Source: Acidobacteriota bacterium (GTDB lineage: Bacteria; Acidobacteriota; Vicinamibacteria; Vicinamibacterales; UBA8438). From it: DNA of 64,000 nt. The notes under the pieces were generated by a model. That model did not search any database. It was not told the DNA's origin and saw only the letters and a list, made by a program, of their open reading frames with translations. Of this stretch, positions 9,774-18,632 are shown piece by piece (position 1 is the first letter of the stretch; each line of letters starts with the position of its first letter). The stretch is taken from contig VXME01000071.1 of assembly GCA_009861545.1 (NCBI GenBank), positions 1 to 64,000 of the forward strand. Direction: 5' to 3'. A program made the translations under genes and the position numbers.

Positions 9774-12227
9774 CTACCGCAGCAGGTCGAGAAGGTGCGT
9801 GTACTTCAGGATCACGCTGCGTCCGCTGCCCGGAAGAATGAAGTCGCCCAGCCCGTCGGACTGGTTGTACACGAAGAACAATCCGGTGTTGCCCTCCTGC
9901 AGCCAGCCGAAGCGGAGATTGACCGACCACAGGTTGGCGCTGTCGTTGTACTGAACGAGGCTCTGAGCGAATACTCGGGGAGAGAAGTTGTAGGCGATGC
10001 GGCTCGACGCCAGGTTCGTCACGACGTGCCCGGCCGGCAGGTCGATGTCGTTGCGGCTCCACCGGAGCTCGACGTTCAGCGCCTCGCCTCGCCGGAAGTT
10101 GAAGGTCGGACCGACCACCTGCAGCGCGCCTCCGAAGAACCCGCTCTGCTGGTAGCGGACCCCGTAGCCCATCCGGGCCGACCGGTCCGAGTTGTAGCTG
10201 AGGTTGATCTCGTTCCAGTGGTACGACCCGGGGGCCACCGGCACCCCGGAGATCGTGAACGGGCGGATCACGCCCTCCTTCCGGACGTTCCACGCCGAGA
10301 TCACCATTGAGCTGTCCTCGAACTCCGTGAAGTTGTCCATGTGCAGCAGCGAGGTCTCGATGAAGCCCGTCTCGATGTCCCAGAACCGGTTGAACGTGAC
10401 GTGGGGCTGCAGTTCCTGAATTCGGAGCCAGTTCGATGGCGGCCGGGAGGTGTTGAAGATCCCGGCATCCACCTTGCGAAACCCGGTCCGCCGCACGAAG
10501 CCGACCTCGGGATTGAAGTCCCTGCCCATCTCCATGACGCTGCCGCGCAGGCGCCACGCCTCGGTGTTGTAGTCGACCGCGAGGTCGAAAGCGTGATCCT
10601 GGTCGAAATGCCGTCCAGCGCGGAACGGCGTCTCCGTCCTGGCCGCGAACCCCGAAACCGTGCCGTTCTGGCCGAAGCCCCAACGCCCGTCGAGGGCGTA
10701 GGTCCGGTTGTAGTTGTCGGACCCGGCCAGCGGCCCGGTGGCCTGCCGGTTCACGAGCAGGCCGCCGACGCTCGACCGGTTGGGAAGATCGTGCCGCAAC
10801 CGCGCCACGGTGAAGTTGTTGGCGGGCGTCGCGCTGCCGACCGCCTCGGTCTGCATGTTCAGGAAACCCACGGTGACGTCTTCGGACACCCTCCCGGACA
10901 GCCGCGCGCCGCCCAGGATGGGGATGGCCTGCCCCGCGTCGCCGATGCCGATGCGCCGGCTGAAGAAGAGCTCCGTCTGACCCGGGTCGTTGAACGCCGC
11001 CCCGCCGCTGTTGGTCACCGTGAAGGCCCCGGCGTTCTCCAGGAAGAACGGGCGTTTCTCGGGAAAGAAGAGCCGGAACCGATCGAGGTTGATCTGCTGC
11101 TCGTCCACCTCGACCTGCGCGAAGTCGGTGTTGTAGGTCAGGTCGAGGGCCAGTCCGGACGTCACGCCGTATTTCAGGTCGCCGCCGAAATCGCCCAGTG
11201 CGAGCGTGCGGCCGTCCGGCCGGTCGACGCGATCGACCGTCTCGCCGATGACATAGGGAGTCATCTGCAGCGTGCGCCAGAGCCCCTCGGGCGCCCGAAC
11301 GCCGCCCAGTTGCCCGGCGAGCGAGACGCGGAACAGGTCGAACTGCCGCGGCAGGGGCGCCCAGTACGCCAACTCGTTGCGCCGGCGGATGTTGCGTTGG
11401 AAATTGAGGCCCCAGGTCTGCTCCCGGCCGGCCGGGAAGCGCAGCGTGCGAAACGGGATGGCGAACTCGGCCGTCCAGCCCACGTCGGAGATGGCCGTGC
11501 GCACCTGCCACACGCCGTCCCAGTTCTGGTTGAAGCCACCGCCCGCGCCTTGCGTCTGGCCGCCGCGTCCCATGCCGCTGCCGCCCGCCCCCTCGTTGAC
11601 GAGCTGCCCGTCGTACTCCTGTCCTGAGGGACTGGTGCCGAAGATGAAGCCGTTCTGCCGGTCGAGAAACGTGTCGAGGATGAGCTGGAAGCTGTCGCTG
11701 TCGGCGAGCGACGAGTCGCGGCGGCTGTCGGTGACGATGATCGCCGACGGGTCGTCGTCGTAGCAGACGACGCCGAAGTAGAGGGTGTCCGCGGTGTAGA
11801 CGATGCGAACCTCGGTGCGCTCCGAGGCCGGCCGACCCTCGTCCGGCTGCGTCTGCACGAACCCGGTGGCCGGCGGGGCGAGCGCCCACGCGGGATCGTC
11901 GAGCACCACCCCGTCCAGGACCGGCGCCACCGCGGCTTCCACGGCGGTCGCGCTGCGGGCGCCGCCGATCGCCGCTATCTCGAAGCCGGCCGCCGACTGC
12001 GCCGTCTCCGCCGCCTCGACCGGCGCCGGCGACGATCCCTGCCCGGCCTGCGTCCGTCCCTCCCGCGGGACGGAGAACAGGACCAGGGCGGCGGCAAGCC
12101 CGACGGCGGCCCCCCGACCGGAGCCCCGGGGCAATCTCCCGGCAGCGCCCGCACGCCGCCCCTCCACCCTGCCCGGGCGCCCGCAACCGGGCAAGACACC
12201 GCATCTGTCCGCCGGACCGCTCGTCAT
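9774..12227 (-). CDS. CBM9-like / DUF5916 outer-membrane protein, copy 1
   Basis: The 817-residue protein has a hydrophobic signal-like segment near residues 40-60, a CBM9-like beta domain (VLDGVVLDDPAWALAPP, then YFGVVCYDDDPSAII and FGTSPSGQEYDG), and a long DUF5916 region rich in alternating beta-strands ending in a short terminal strand, consistent with an outer-membrane beta-barrel. The segments FFPEKRPFFLENAG and ELFFSRRIGIG are characteristic of DUF5916 proteins, which are abundant in Acidobacteriota and Bacteroidota and have no proven function. A close paralogue lies 26 bp upstream on the same strand. The ATG chosen leaves an unusually long pre-signal stretch, so a later alternative start is possible. 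Confidence 0.85.
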   Translation of the reverse strand: MTSGPADRCGVLPGCGRPGRVEGRRAGAAGRLPRGSGRGAAVGLAAALVLFSVPREGRTQAGQGSSPAPVEAAETAQSAAGFEIAAIGGARSATAVEAAVAPVLDGVVLDDPAWALAPPATGFVQTQPDEGRPASERTEVRIVYTADTLYFGVVCYDDDPSAIIVTDSRRDSSLADSDSFQLILDTFLDRQNGFIFGTSPSGQEYDGQLVNEGAGGSGMGRGGQTQGAGGGFNQNWDGVWQVRTAISDVGWTAEFAIPFRTLRFPAGREQTWGLNFQRNIRRRNELAYWAPLPRQFDLFRVSLAGQLGGVRAPEGLWRTLQMTPYVIGETVDRVDRPDGRTLALGDFGGDLKYGVTSGLALDLTYNTDFAQVEVDEQQINLDRFRLFFPEKRPFFLENAGAFTVTNSGGAAFNDPGQTELFFSRRIGIGDAGQAIPILGGARLSGRVSEDVTVGFLNMQTEAVGSATPANNFTVARLRHDLPNRSSVGGLLVNRQATGPLAGSDNYNRTYALDGRWGFGQNGTVSGFAARTETPFRAGRHFDQDHAFDLAVDYNTEAWRLRGSVMEMGRDFNPEVGFVRRTGFRKVDAGIFNTSRPPSNWLRIQELQPHVTFNRFWDIETGFIETSLLHMDNFTEFEDSSMVISAWNVRKEGVIRPFTISGVPVAPGSYHWNEINLSYNSDRSARMGYGVRYQQSGFFGGALQVVGPTFNFRRGEALNVELRWSRNDIDLPAGHVVTNLASSRIAYNFSPRVFAQSLVQYNDSANLWSVNLRFGWLQEGNTGLFFVYNQSDGLGDFILPGSGRSVILKYTHLLDLLR

Positions 12228-12253
12228 GGGTTCAGGCCGCGCGGCGGCGCGGC

Positions 12254-14650
12254 TCAGTCGAGGACGTCGAACAGATAGCTGTACTTGACGATCACGCTGC
12301 GGCCGGCGCCCATCGGCACGTAATCCATAAGGCCCTCGGTCTCGTTGTAGACCAGGAACAGGCCGGTGTTGGCGTCCTGCAGCCAGCCGAAGCGGAAGTT
12401 CAGCGACCAGAGCTCGGCGCTGTCATTGTGCTGCAGCAGTGTCTGCACGAACACGCGGGGTGAGAAGTTGTAGCCGGCCCGCACGCTGGTCAGGTTGGTG
12501 ATGGTGCTGCCCGACGGCAACTCGATGTCGTTGCGGCTGTAGCTGAGCTGCAGGTTGAAGATCTCGCCGATACGGGCGCGCACCTGCGGTCGCAGGGTCA
12601 CGATGGAGCCGCCGAAGAACCCGCCGGCCTCGGCCCGGATGCCGGCGCTGACCGGGGCCGAGCGGTCGTAGTAGAACGACGAGCTCACCTCGCCCCAATC
12701 GTAGCGTCCCGGCGGAATCGCCAGACCGGAGACGGAGAACGTGTCGAAGACTTCCTCGCTGCGAACGTCGTACGCGATACCCGCCGACGAACTGTCCTCG
12801 AACTCGCCCTGGAAGTGGGTGTGGAGATAGGTGGTTTCCGTAATGCCGTCGAAGTTCCAGAAGTGGCTGTAGGACATGTGCGGCGTAAGCTCCTGGAACT
12901 TCAGGAACCCCTCGGGCCGCGAGGTGTTCTGGACCGCCAGGTCGTAGTTGCGGAACCCGGTGCGCGTGACGAAACCGACCTCGGGATGGAAGTCCTCGCC
13001 GTTCTCCTTGTAGCCGCTGCTGATGCGCCACATCTCGGAGTTGTAGGTCCCCGACAGGCTCAGGGCGTGATCGCGGCCGACCAGTCCGGGTGTCTGGGTG
13101 CCGCCGTAGAAGCCCGACACCATGCCGTTCTGGCCGATTCCCCACCGGCCGTCAATCGCGTAGGTACGGTTGTAGTCGTCCGCGTGGGAGAGCCGCCCGG
13201 TTCCCTGCCGGTTGACGAACAGCCCCCCGATGCTGGAGCGGTTGGGCAGGTCGCGGCGCACGCGGGTCACGGCGAAGTTGTTGGCGCCGGCGACACCCTC
13301 CACCCCTTCCGTCTGCATGTTGATTACGCCGACGGTGAGATTGTCGGAGACCTTGCCCGACAGGCGGGCGCCCGCCTGGATCGGGATCTGCGTTCCCGCG
13401 TCGCTGATCCCGATCCGCCGGCTGAAGAACAGCTCCGTCTGGCCGAGCTGGCGTCCGCTCGCCGACTGGTTGTTCACGGTGAAGATGCCGGCATTCTCCA
13501 GGAAGAACGGCCGCTTCTCGGGGAAGAACAGGTTGAAGCGATCGAGATTGATCTGCTGGTCGTCCACCTCGACCTGCGCGAAGTCGGTGTTGAACGTTCC
13601 GTCCAGGGTCAGGCCCGAGTTGATGCTGTACTTCAGATCGGCGCCGTACGCGTAGTCGCCCTGCATCGTCGACGCCCCGGCGTCCGCGCGGTGGCGGACG
13701 CCGGTCTCGCCGATGGCATAGGGCGTCACCTGCAGGTTGTTGGTGAGACCGGCCGGGGTGGCCAGCCCGGCGAGCTGGCCCGCCATCGACACGCGGTACA
13801 GGTTGTACTGCCGAGGCAGCGGGGCCCAGTAGGCGATTTCGCTGCGGCGCCGGATGTTGCGCTGGAAGTTGACCCCCCACGACTGGAATTCCCGTGCCGG
13901 GTATCGGACGGTCGTGAACGGGATGGCGAACTCGGCGCTCCAGCCGATGTCGGAGATAGCCGTCTGCACCTGCCACGCGCCGTCCCAGTTGAGGTTGAAG
14001 CCGCCGGCGCTGCCCCGCGAGAAGCCGCCGCTGCCCGATCGTCGCGAGGACCCGCGCGAGCCCCCCTCGTTGATGACCTGCCCGTCGTACTCCTGACCGG
14101 CCGGTGTCGTACCGAAGATGAAGCCGTTCTGCTGGTCCTGAAACGTGTCGAGAACCATCTGGAAGCTGTCGGCGTCGGTCATCGACGAGTCGCGCCGGCT
14201 GTCGCTCATGATGATGCCCGACGGGTCGCTGTCGTAGCAGACGACGCCGAAATAGATGGCGTCGGCCGTGAAGAGGACGCGCACCTCGGTCCGCTCCGTC
14301 GCCGGCAGACCCTCGTCCGGGAAAGTCTGGCGGAATCCCCCCACCGGCTGCGCGGCGGCCCAGACGGGATCGCCGAGCACGTTGCCGTCCATCCGGGGCT
14401 CCTGCTCCACGCGCACCGCGCGGACCACCTTGATCGACGACTGGGCGGCGAGCTCGAACCCCGCGACCGCGCGCGGCACGGGCACATCGCTTCCCGCCGG
14501 GTCGCTGCCCCCCGAGCCGTTCCCCGACGGCGCGCTCTGCGCACCGGCGGACACCGCGACCAGGCAGGCCGCCGCAGCCAGAGCAGCGGCGCGTCGCAAC
14601 CCGCCCTCGGTAATCGCCATACCGGTTCGCGCGCAACAAGTCGTGTTCAT
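12254..14650 (-). CDS. CBM9-like / DUF5916 outer-membrane protein, copy 2
   Basis: This 798-residue protein has the same architecture as its downstream neighbour: signal peptide (RRAAALAAAACLVAVSAGAQ), CBM9-like domain (PRMDGNVLGDPVWAAAQP, YFGVVCYDSDPSGII) and DUF5916 barrel (FFPEKRPFFLENAG, LFFSRRIGIS). The two proteins match closely along their whole length, so they arose by tandem duplication. I placed the start at the ATG preceded by AGG about 9 bp away; a second ATG at 14621 is also possible. The gene is divergent from the tannase-like esterase, with about 170 bp between them. A link to binding or uptake of plant or algal polymers is only a guess from the CBM9-like domain and the neighbour. 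Confidence 0.87.
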   Translation of the reverse strand: MNTTCCARTGMAITEGGLRRAAALAAAACLVAVSAGAQSAPSGNGSGGSDPAGSDVPVPRAVAGFELAAQSSIKVVRAVRVEQEPRMDGNVLGDPVWAAAQPVGGFRQTFPDEGLPATERTEVRVLFTADAIYFGVVCYDSDPSGIIMSDSRRDSSMTDADSFQMVLDTFQDQQNGFIFGTTPAGQEYDGQVINEGGSRGSSRRSGSGGFSRGSAGGFNLNWDGAWQVQTAISDIGWSAEFAIPFTTVRYPAREFQSWGVNFQRNIRRRSEIAYWAPLPRQYNLYRVSMAGQLAGLATPAGLTNNLQVTPYAIGETGVRHRADAGASTMQGDYAYGADLKYSINSGLTLDGTFNTDFAQVEVDDQQINLDRFNLFFPEKRPFFLENAGIFTVNNQSASGRQLGQTELFFSRRIGISDAGTQIPIQAGARLSGKVSDNLTVGVINMQTEGVEGVAGANNFAVTRVRRDLPNRSSIGGLFVNRQGTGRLSHADDYNRTYAIDGRWGIGQNGMVSGFYGGTQTPGLVGRDHALSLSGTYNSEMWRISSGYKENGEDFHPEVGFVTRTGFRNYDLAVQNTSRPEGFLKFQELTPHMSYSHFWNFDGITETTYLHTHFQGEFEDSSSAGIAYDVRSEEVFDTFSVSGLAIPPGRYDWGEVSSSFYYDRSAPVSAGIRAEAGGFFGGSIVTLRPQVRARIGEIFNLQLSYSRNDIELPSGSTITNLTSVRAGYNFSPRVFVQTLLQHNDSAELWSLNFRFGWLQDANTGLFLVYNETEGLMDYVPMGAGRSVIVKYSYLFDVLD

Positions 14651-14818
14651 GCTGGAGTACCTGTCGGTCAGGACGCCCACGGACTCGACCCCGCTTCGTC
14701 TACCCGAACTCGAACGGCATGCCGGCGGCCATGCACCGACACTCTTGCAGTCTACCGCAAACGCCGTCAAGCTGTAACGGCTTCGCGCCCGGTCCGACGT
14801 TTCGTGGAGGTCCGCCCC

Positions 14819-16432
14819 ATGTCGCCATTCGACCACGCAGCTGCTCCTGCGCGCCCCACCCTGCCTGCATGCATGTTGGCGGCCGGCGCCATCCTGCTTC
14901 TGGCGTCCCGCCCGGCCGCAGCAGCACCCTGCGCAACCCTCTCGAGCCTGGATCTGCCGGACACCGCCATACAGAGTGCGGACGTGGTTCCGGCCGGCGC
15001 GTTCACGCCGCCGGGTACGAACGCGGCGCTGACGATTCCGGCGTTCTGCCGGGTCGTGGGGGTGACGCGGCCGGCCGTCACCTTCGAGGTCTGGCTGCCC
15101 GTGGACGACTGGAACGGGAAGTTCCACGTCTCGGGCAACGGCGGCATGGCAGGCGTCGTCAGCTATGGCGCCATGGCCGGCGCGCTCCGACGCGGCTACG
15201 CCGCCGCGAGCACCGACACGGGGCACGTGCGGCCCGGCACGGGCGGCTTCGACGCCTCCTGGGCGCTGGGCCGGCCGGACCTGGTCGAGGACTTCGGGCA
15301 CCGGGCCCTCCACGTCACGGCCGACAACGGCAAGGCGATCACCGCGGCGTTCTACGAGCGGCCTCCGCGCTATTCGTACTTCGTGGGCTGCTCGAAGGGC
15401 GGGCAGCAGGGACTCATGGAAGCGCAGCGCTACCCCGGCGACTTCGACGGCATCGTCGCCGGCAACCCGGCCAACGACTGGACGCGCTTCTATGCCGGCG
15501 CGCACCTCTGGTACGCCCTCGCCACCCTGCGCGATGCCGGCAGCTACATTCCCCCTGCCAAGCTCCCCGCGCTGGCCGGCGCGGTCAACGCGGCGTGCGA
15601 CACCCTGGACGGCGTCGAGGACGGTGTGCTCGACGACCCCCGGCAGTGCCGGTTCGACCCGGCGGCGCTCACGTGCCCCGACGGGGAAGACCACGACGGC
15701 TGTCTCACGCCGCCGCAGGTGCAGGCGGTCCGCTCCATCCGGGCCGGCTCGCGCGACTCCGCCGGAGAGGTGATCTTCCCCGGCCTGGTGCCGGGCGGCG
15801 AGAACGGACCCGGCGGCGGCTGGGGCTCGTGGGTGACCGGCCGGGAACCGTTCACGAGCCTGCACTGGCTCGCGGCCGAGGGATTCTTCAAGTACATGGT
15901 CTTCGAGGATCCCGACTGGAACTTCCGGACGTTCGACTACGACGCCGACCTCGCGTTCGCCCTCGAGAAGGCGGGAACGGCGCTCGACAGCGCGGACCCG
16001 GACCTCGACCGGTTCCACGAGCGCGGCTCGAAGCTGATCGTCTACCACGGCTGGAGCGATCCGGACATCTCGCCGCTCGGATCGATCAACTACTACGAGG
16101 ACGTGCTGGCGGCGGCCGGCGGCGCCGCAGGGTCCGGGGAAGCTGCCCGCGACCAGGTGCTCTCGGATACGCAGGCCTTCTTCCGCCTGTTCCTGGTCCC
16201 CGGCATGGGACACTGCTCCGGTGGTCCGGGCTACAACCGCGTGGATCCGCTGCCCGCGCTCGAGCGTTGGGTGGAGGACGGCGTCGCGCCGGACACGATC
16301 CTGGGCACGCGCGTGGAGGACGGCGAAGTGGTCCGCAGCCGTCCGATCTGCGCCTACCCGGCGGCTTCGACGTGGGACGGCAGCGGGGACCCGGACGACG
16401 CGGCGAGCTTCAGGTGCGTGGCTGACCGGTAG
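14819..16432 (+). CDS. Tannase / feruloyl-esterase family hydrolase (secreted)
   Basis: The 537-residue protein has an N-terminal signal peptide (hydrophobic to ASRPAAA, about residue 40) and the CS-D-HC motif that defines the tannase family. The nucleophile Ser is preceded by Cys in FVGCSKGGQQG, an Asp lies in YHGWSDPDISP, and the catalytic His is followed by Cys in PGMGHCSGG; the two Cys normally form a disulfide beside the active site. The family hydrolyses gallate or ferulate esters. Which ester is cut here is unknown. The ATG is preceded by GGAGG at good spacing. It would act outside the cytoplasm and is divergent from two DUF5916 genes. Confidence 0.9.
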   Translation: MSPFDHAAAPARPTLPACMLAAGAILLLASRPAAAAPCATLSSLDLPDTAIQSADVVPAGAFTPPGTNAALTIPAFCRVVGVTRPAVTFEVWLPVDDWNGKFHVSGNGGMAGVVSYGAMAGALRRGYAAASTDTGHVRPGTGGFDASWALGRPDLVEDFGHRALHVTADNGKAITAAFYERPPRYSYFVGCSKGGQQGLMEAQRYPGDFDGIVAGNPANDWTRFYAGAHLWYALATLRDAGSYIPPAKLPALAGAVNAACDTLDGVEDGVLDDPRQCRFDPAALTCPDGEDHDGCLTPPQVQAVRSIRAGSRDSAGEVIFPGLVPGGENGPGGGWGSWVTGREPFTSLHWLAAEGFFKYMVFEDPDWNFRTFDYDADLAFALEKAGTALDSADPDLDRFHERGSKLIVYHGWSDPDISPLGSINYYEDVLAAAGGAAGSGEAARDQVLSDTQAFFRLFLVPGMGHCSGGPGYNRVDPLPALERWVEDGVAPDTILGTRVEDGEVVRSRPICAYPAASTWDGSGDPDDAASFRCVADR

Positions 16433-16544
16433 CGCCATCTCGTCACCCTGGGACGAGCCGACTTGCCCGGGGACGTGACTCGACCCTGGCAGTGATGTTC
16501 ATCAGGTCGGGAAATCCAGGCGACGCACGTCCCTCGTGCCCTTC

Positions 16545-17141
16545 TCACAGCAGGTTCTGCCTCCGGGCTTCATACCAAACGAACGGCGACCATTCCCTCA
16601 GGGTCTGTACGTCTCCGCCGTCGACATAGCGGGCAAAGCGTTTCGCCCGCATCTCGTTGTGCTCGGGGCTATCGAGCTTCAATCGGGCGATGGTCCTCTC
16701 GGCCCCGATCCTCAGCTCGTCATCGAGGCTCGGATTGGCTCGGATTCTTCCAGTCGCCAGATCGAGTATGAAGGTATTCGGTTCAAGACCGATGGGATCC
16801 AGAATGTCGTCGAATCTGCCCTTGTTGCGGTTCGCTGCAAGACAGGACAACCTGTAGTTGCGCCACTCGTACGCGTCTCCGGCATTCCTCGACTTGGCGA
16901 CGAAGTGATCCGTCGACGCGGCGCCGGTGCACCACTCGAAGTAAATCGCCAGGTATGCGCACACGCCGGAATATGCATCCCAGAGCTGCCGGTTGGACCG
17001 CCGCCAGTACGGCGGAAGAGCAGAGGGATCCGGTGGAGGCGCATCCGGTTCGACGCCATGGCTCGCCAGCCAAGTCCGGCCGCGCCGCCGCACATTCTCG
17101 TGGAAGTCTGGCGGTTCCTCCTGCAAATCGACGGGAATCAC
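16545..17141 (-). CDS. HNH-type nuclease, PtuB-like partner of the adjacent ATPase
   Basis: The 198-residue protein has a central HNH/His-Me-finger-like core: Cys61, then STDHFVAKS with Asp78-His79, then YEWRNYRLSC with Asn95, then NRNKG at 104-108. This matches the TIGR02646/PtuB style in which D-H, N and N(K) form the metal site. The usual zinc-ribbon CxxC pairs are largely missing (only Cys61, 71 and 100 are present), so this is a degenerate or zinc-free subtype. Its ATG overlaps the stop of the upstream AAA ATPase (ATGA), so the two are translationally coupled, as in Septu-like modules. A DNA-cleaving effector switched by the ATPase is the best inference. Confidence 0.75.
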   Translation of the reverse strand: MIPVDLQEEPPDFHENVRRRGRTWLASHGVEPDAPPPDPSALPPYWRRSNRQLWDAYSGVCAYLAIYFEWCTGAASTDHFVAKSRNAGDAYEWRNYRLSCLAANRNKGRFDDILDPIGLEPNTFILDLATGRIRANPSLDDELRIGAERTIARLKLDSPEHNEMRAKRFARYVDGGDVQTLREWSPFVWYEARRQNLL

Positions 17142-18418
17142 GTCGGCCAGCCCTTCTTCCGACAGATGTGGTGCCAGTTGAGCAGGAAATAGTCCTTCGG
17201 GCTCAACGCCGCGAGGAGATCATCATTCATCTGCCTGATCCGCTCGAGGTCGGGATCCTCGTCGTTCAGCAGCGCCTGGGCGTCGTCGACAAGCCGTTCG
17301 TACTCCAACGGCCGTCCGCTCGAAAGGTCGAACGCCTCGCTGATGAGCCAGGTTGCGGCGTCGCCCCGCTTCTCGAAATCACGGCGGCGGAGAACGACTC
17401 CTTCCTGCTCGAAGTCGAGATCGAACCAGGCATCGGTACCGGCGTCGAACTCGGGCTCGATGGACGCCATAATCAACGGGGAATGGGTTGCGGCCAGGAG
17501 TTGCACCTCCGCATCCGGATTCAATTCCTGCATGGCCGAGAGCACGGCCGGAACGACGCTGCGCTGCCACGCCGGATGCAGATGGGATTCGATTTCGTCG
17601 ATGAGGAAAGTGACCTGCCCGGCCGGCTCCTCGCCGAGTTGCCCGGCCGCGTGCTTGTGCTCCTGCCAGGCCCAAACGAGGCAGTACGCCAGCGCCATGA
17701 TCCGGCGCATCCCGGCCGATGCGTGTACGACGGCGACATCCTGTCGATAGGGCATGCGGAGGGTCGGCATGTCCCGGGCATCGTCGAGGCTGATCCGTGT
17801 GAGGTCGCCCGGCGCCAGCGTCTCACCACCGGACGGAGACATCCTCTTCAACAGTCGCTTCAGGTGTTCGAACGCGGCCCCATTCTCTTTCTGCCAGCCC
17901 GCCCAGTCGCGAATCAATCCGTTGCAAACCCAGGTTCCGTTGTCTCCCGGCAACCCGTCCCAAACCTCGGCAGGATCGAAGACATAGGCCGGACGGCGGT
18001 CCTGCACGTCTACGCCCCCCCGACTGCGCCAGTAATTGCGACTCGGATCCCAGATGGCGAAGCTGCCGTCCGACATCGCGTAGAGCACGAGCCCCGGATT
18101 GGTCGGACGGCCAGCACGACCCGTCCAGGACTGGTCTCGACGCGAGTAGCTGCTTTCGTAGTCTTCGCTCGTCGTCTTCCCGGTGAAGGAGAACCCGATG
18201 ATCGCCGTACCCGAACCCGCCGGCCGGGCCGCCTTCCCCGTGGTCAACTTCGCGTTGATCTCCGCCGGCCATTTTCGGGTCAGGGTCCACCAGGCGATGT
18301 CGAGCAGGAAACTCTTCCCCAACCCGTTGTCGCCGGTCAGCAGGTTGAGGCGCCGACCGAAATCGAGATCCATCGACGGCGCCGGGCCGACGTTGGTCAA
18401 TCGCAGGCTCTTGAGCAT
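17138..18418 (-). CDS. AAA ATPase (PtuA-like, SMC/OLD type) of a two-gene defence-like module
   Basis: The 426-residue protein has a Walker A motif GDNGLGKS at residues 29-36. The middle region lacks a long coiled coil. It ends in an ABC/SMC-like core with Walker B (FLIDEIESHLHP, about 270-280) and an H-loop (ATHSPLI, about 309-315). No TOPRIM domain is present, unlike OLD nucleases, and the nuclease is instead a separate coupled HNH gene. I chose the ATG at 18418 because it begins with MLKSLRLTNVGPA, the normal start of this ATPase type. A GTG 96 bp further upstream would add residues with no family match. The gene is divergent from an SSS symporter. Confidence 0.82.
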   Translation of the reverse strand: MLKSLRLTNVGPAPSMDLDFGRRLNLLTGDNGLGKSFLLDIAWWTLTRKWPAEINAKLTTGKAARPAGSGTAIIGFSFTGKTTSEDYESSYSRRDQSWTGRAGRPTNPGLVLYAMSDGSFAIWDPSRNYWRSRGGVDVQDRRPAYVFDPAEVWDGLPGDNGTWVCNGLIRDWAGWQKENGAAFEHLKRLLKRMSPSGGETLAPGDLTRISLDDARDMPTLRMPYRQDVAVVHASAGMRRIMALAYCLVWAWQEHKHAAGQLGEEPAGQVTFLIDEIESHLHPAWQRSVVPAVLSAMQELNPDAEVQLLAATHSPLIMASIEPEFDAGTDAWFDLDFEQEGVVLRRRDFEKRGDAATWLISEAFDLSSGRPLEYERLVDDAQALLNDEDPDLERIRQMNDDLLAALSPKDYFLLNWHHICRKKGWPT

Positions 18419-18632
18419 CGTATCGAGCGAGTCGGACGAACGAGAACCGCGCGTGACTCCCGGCTGCCGGCCGTTGGCGCAAACCGGCCACCGGCGAATC
18501 GTGATGTTCTCCACCGGGTGCGCCCGCCGGCTCCAAGTGACGTCGATCAGGCATTATAGAGGGCAGCCCGTCGCTGACGCCGCGCATCCCGTCGAGGACA
18601 GTGCGGGTCGATGCGGCGCCGCGCTGAACGCC

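Noticed and set aside
6867-10310. A plus-strand open frame of over 1,100 codons covering the D-aminoacylase, DASS and thiolase genes
   Set aside because: It is a shadow of GC-rich minus-strand genes. It is Arg/His/Gln-rich with no domains, while the minus strand has clear families.
12815-14818. A long plus-strand extension before the tannase signal peptide
   Set aside because: It is antisense to the DUF5916 gene and has no family match. The tannase has its own SD and signal peptide at 14819.
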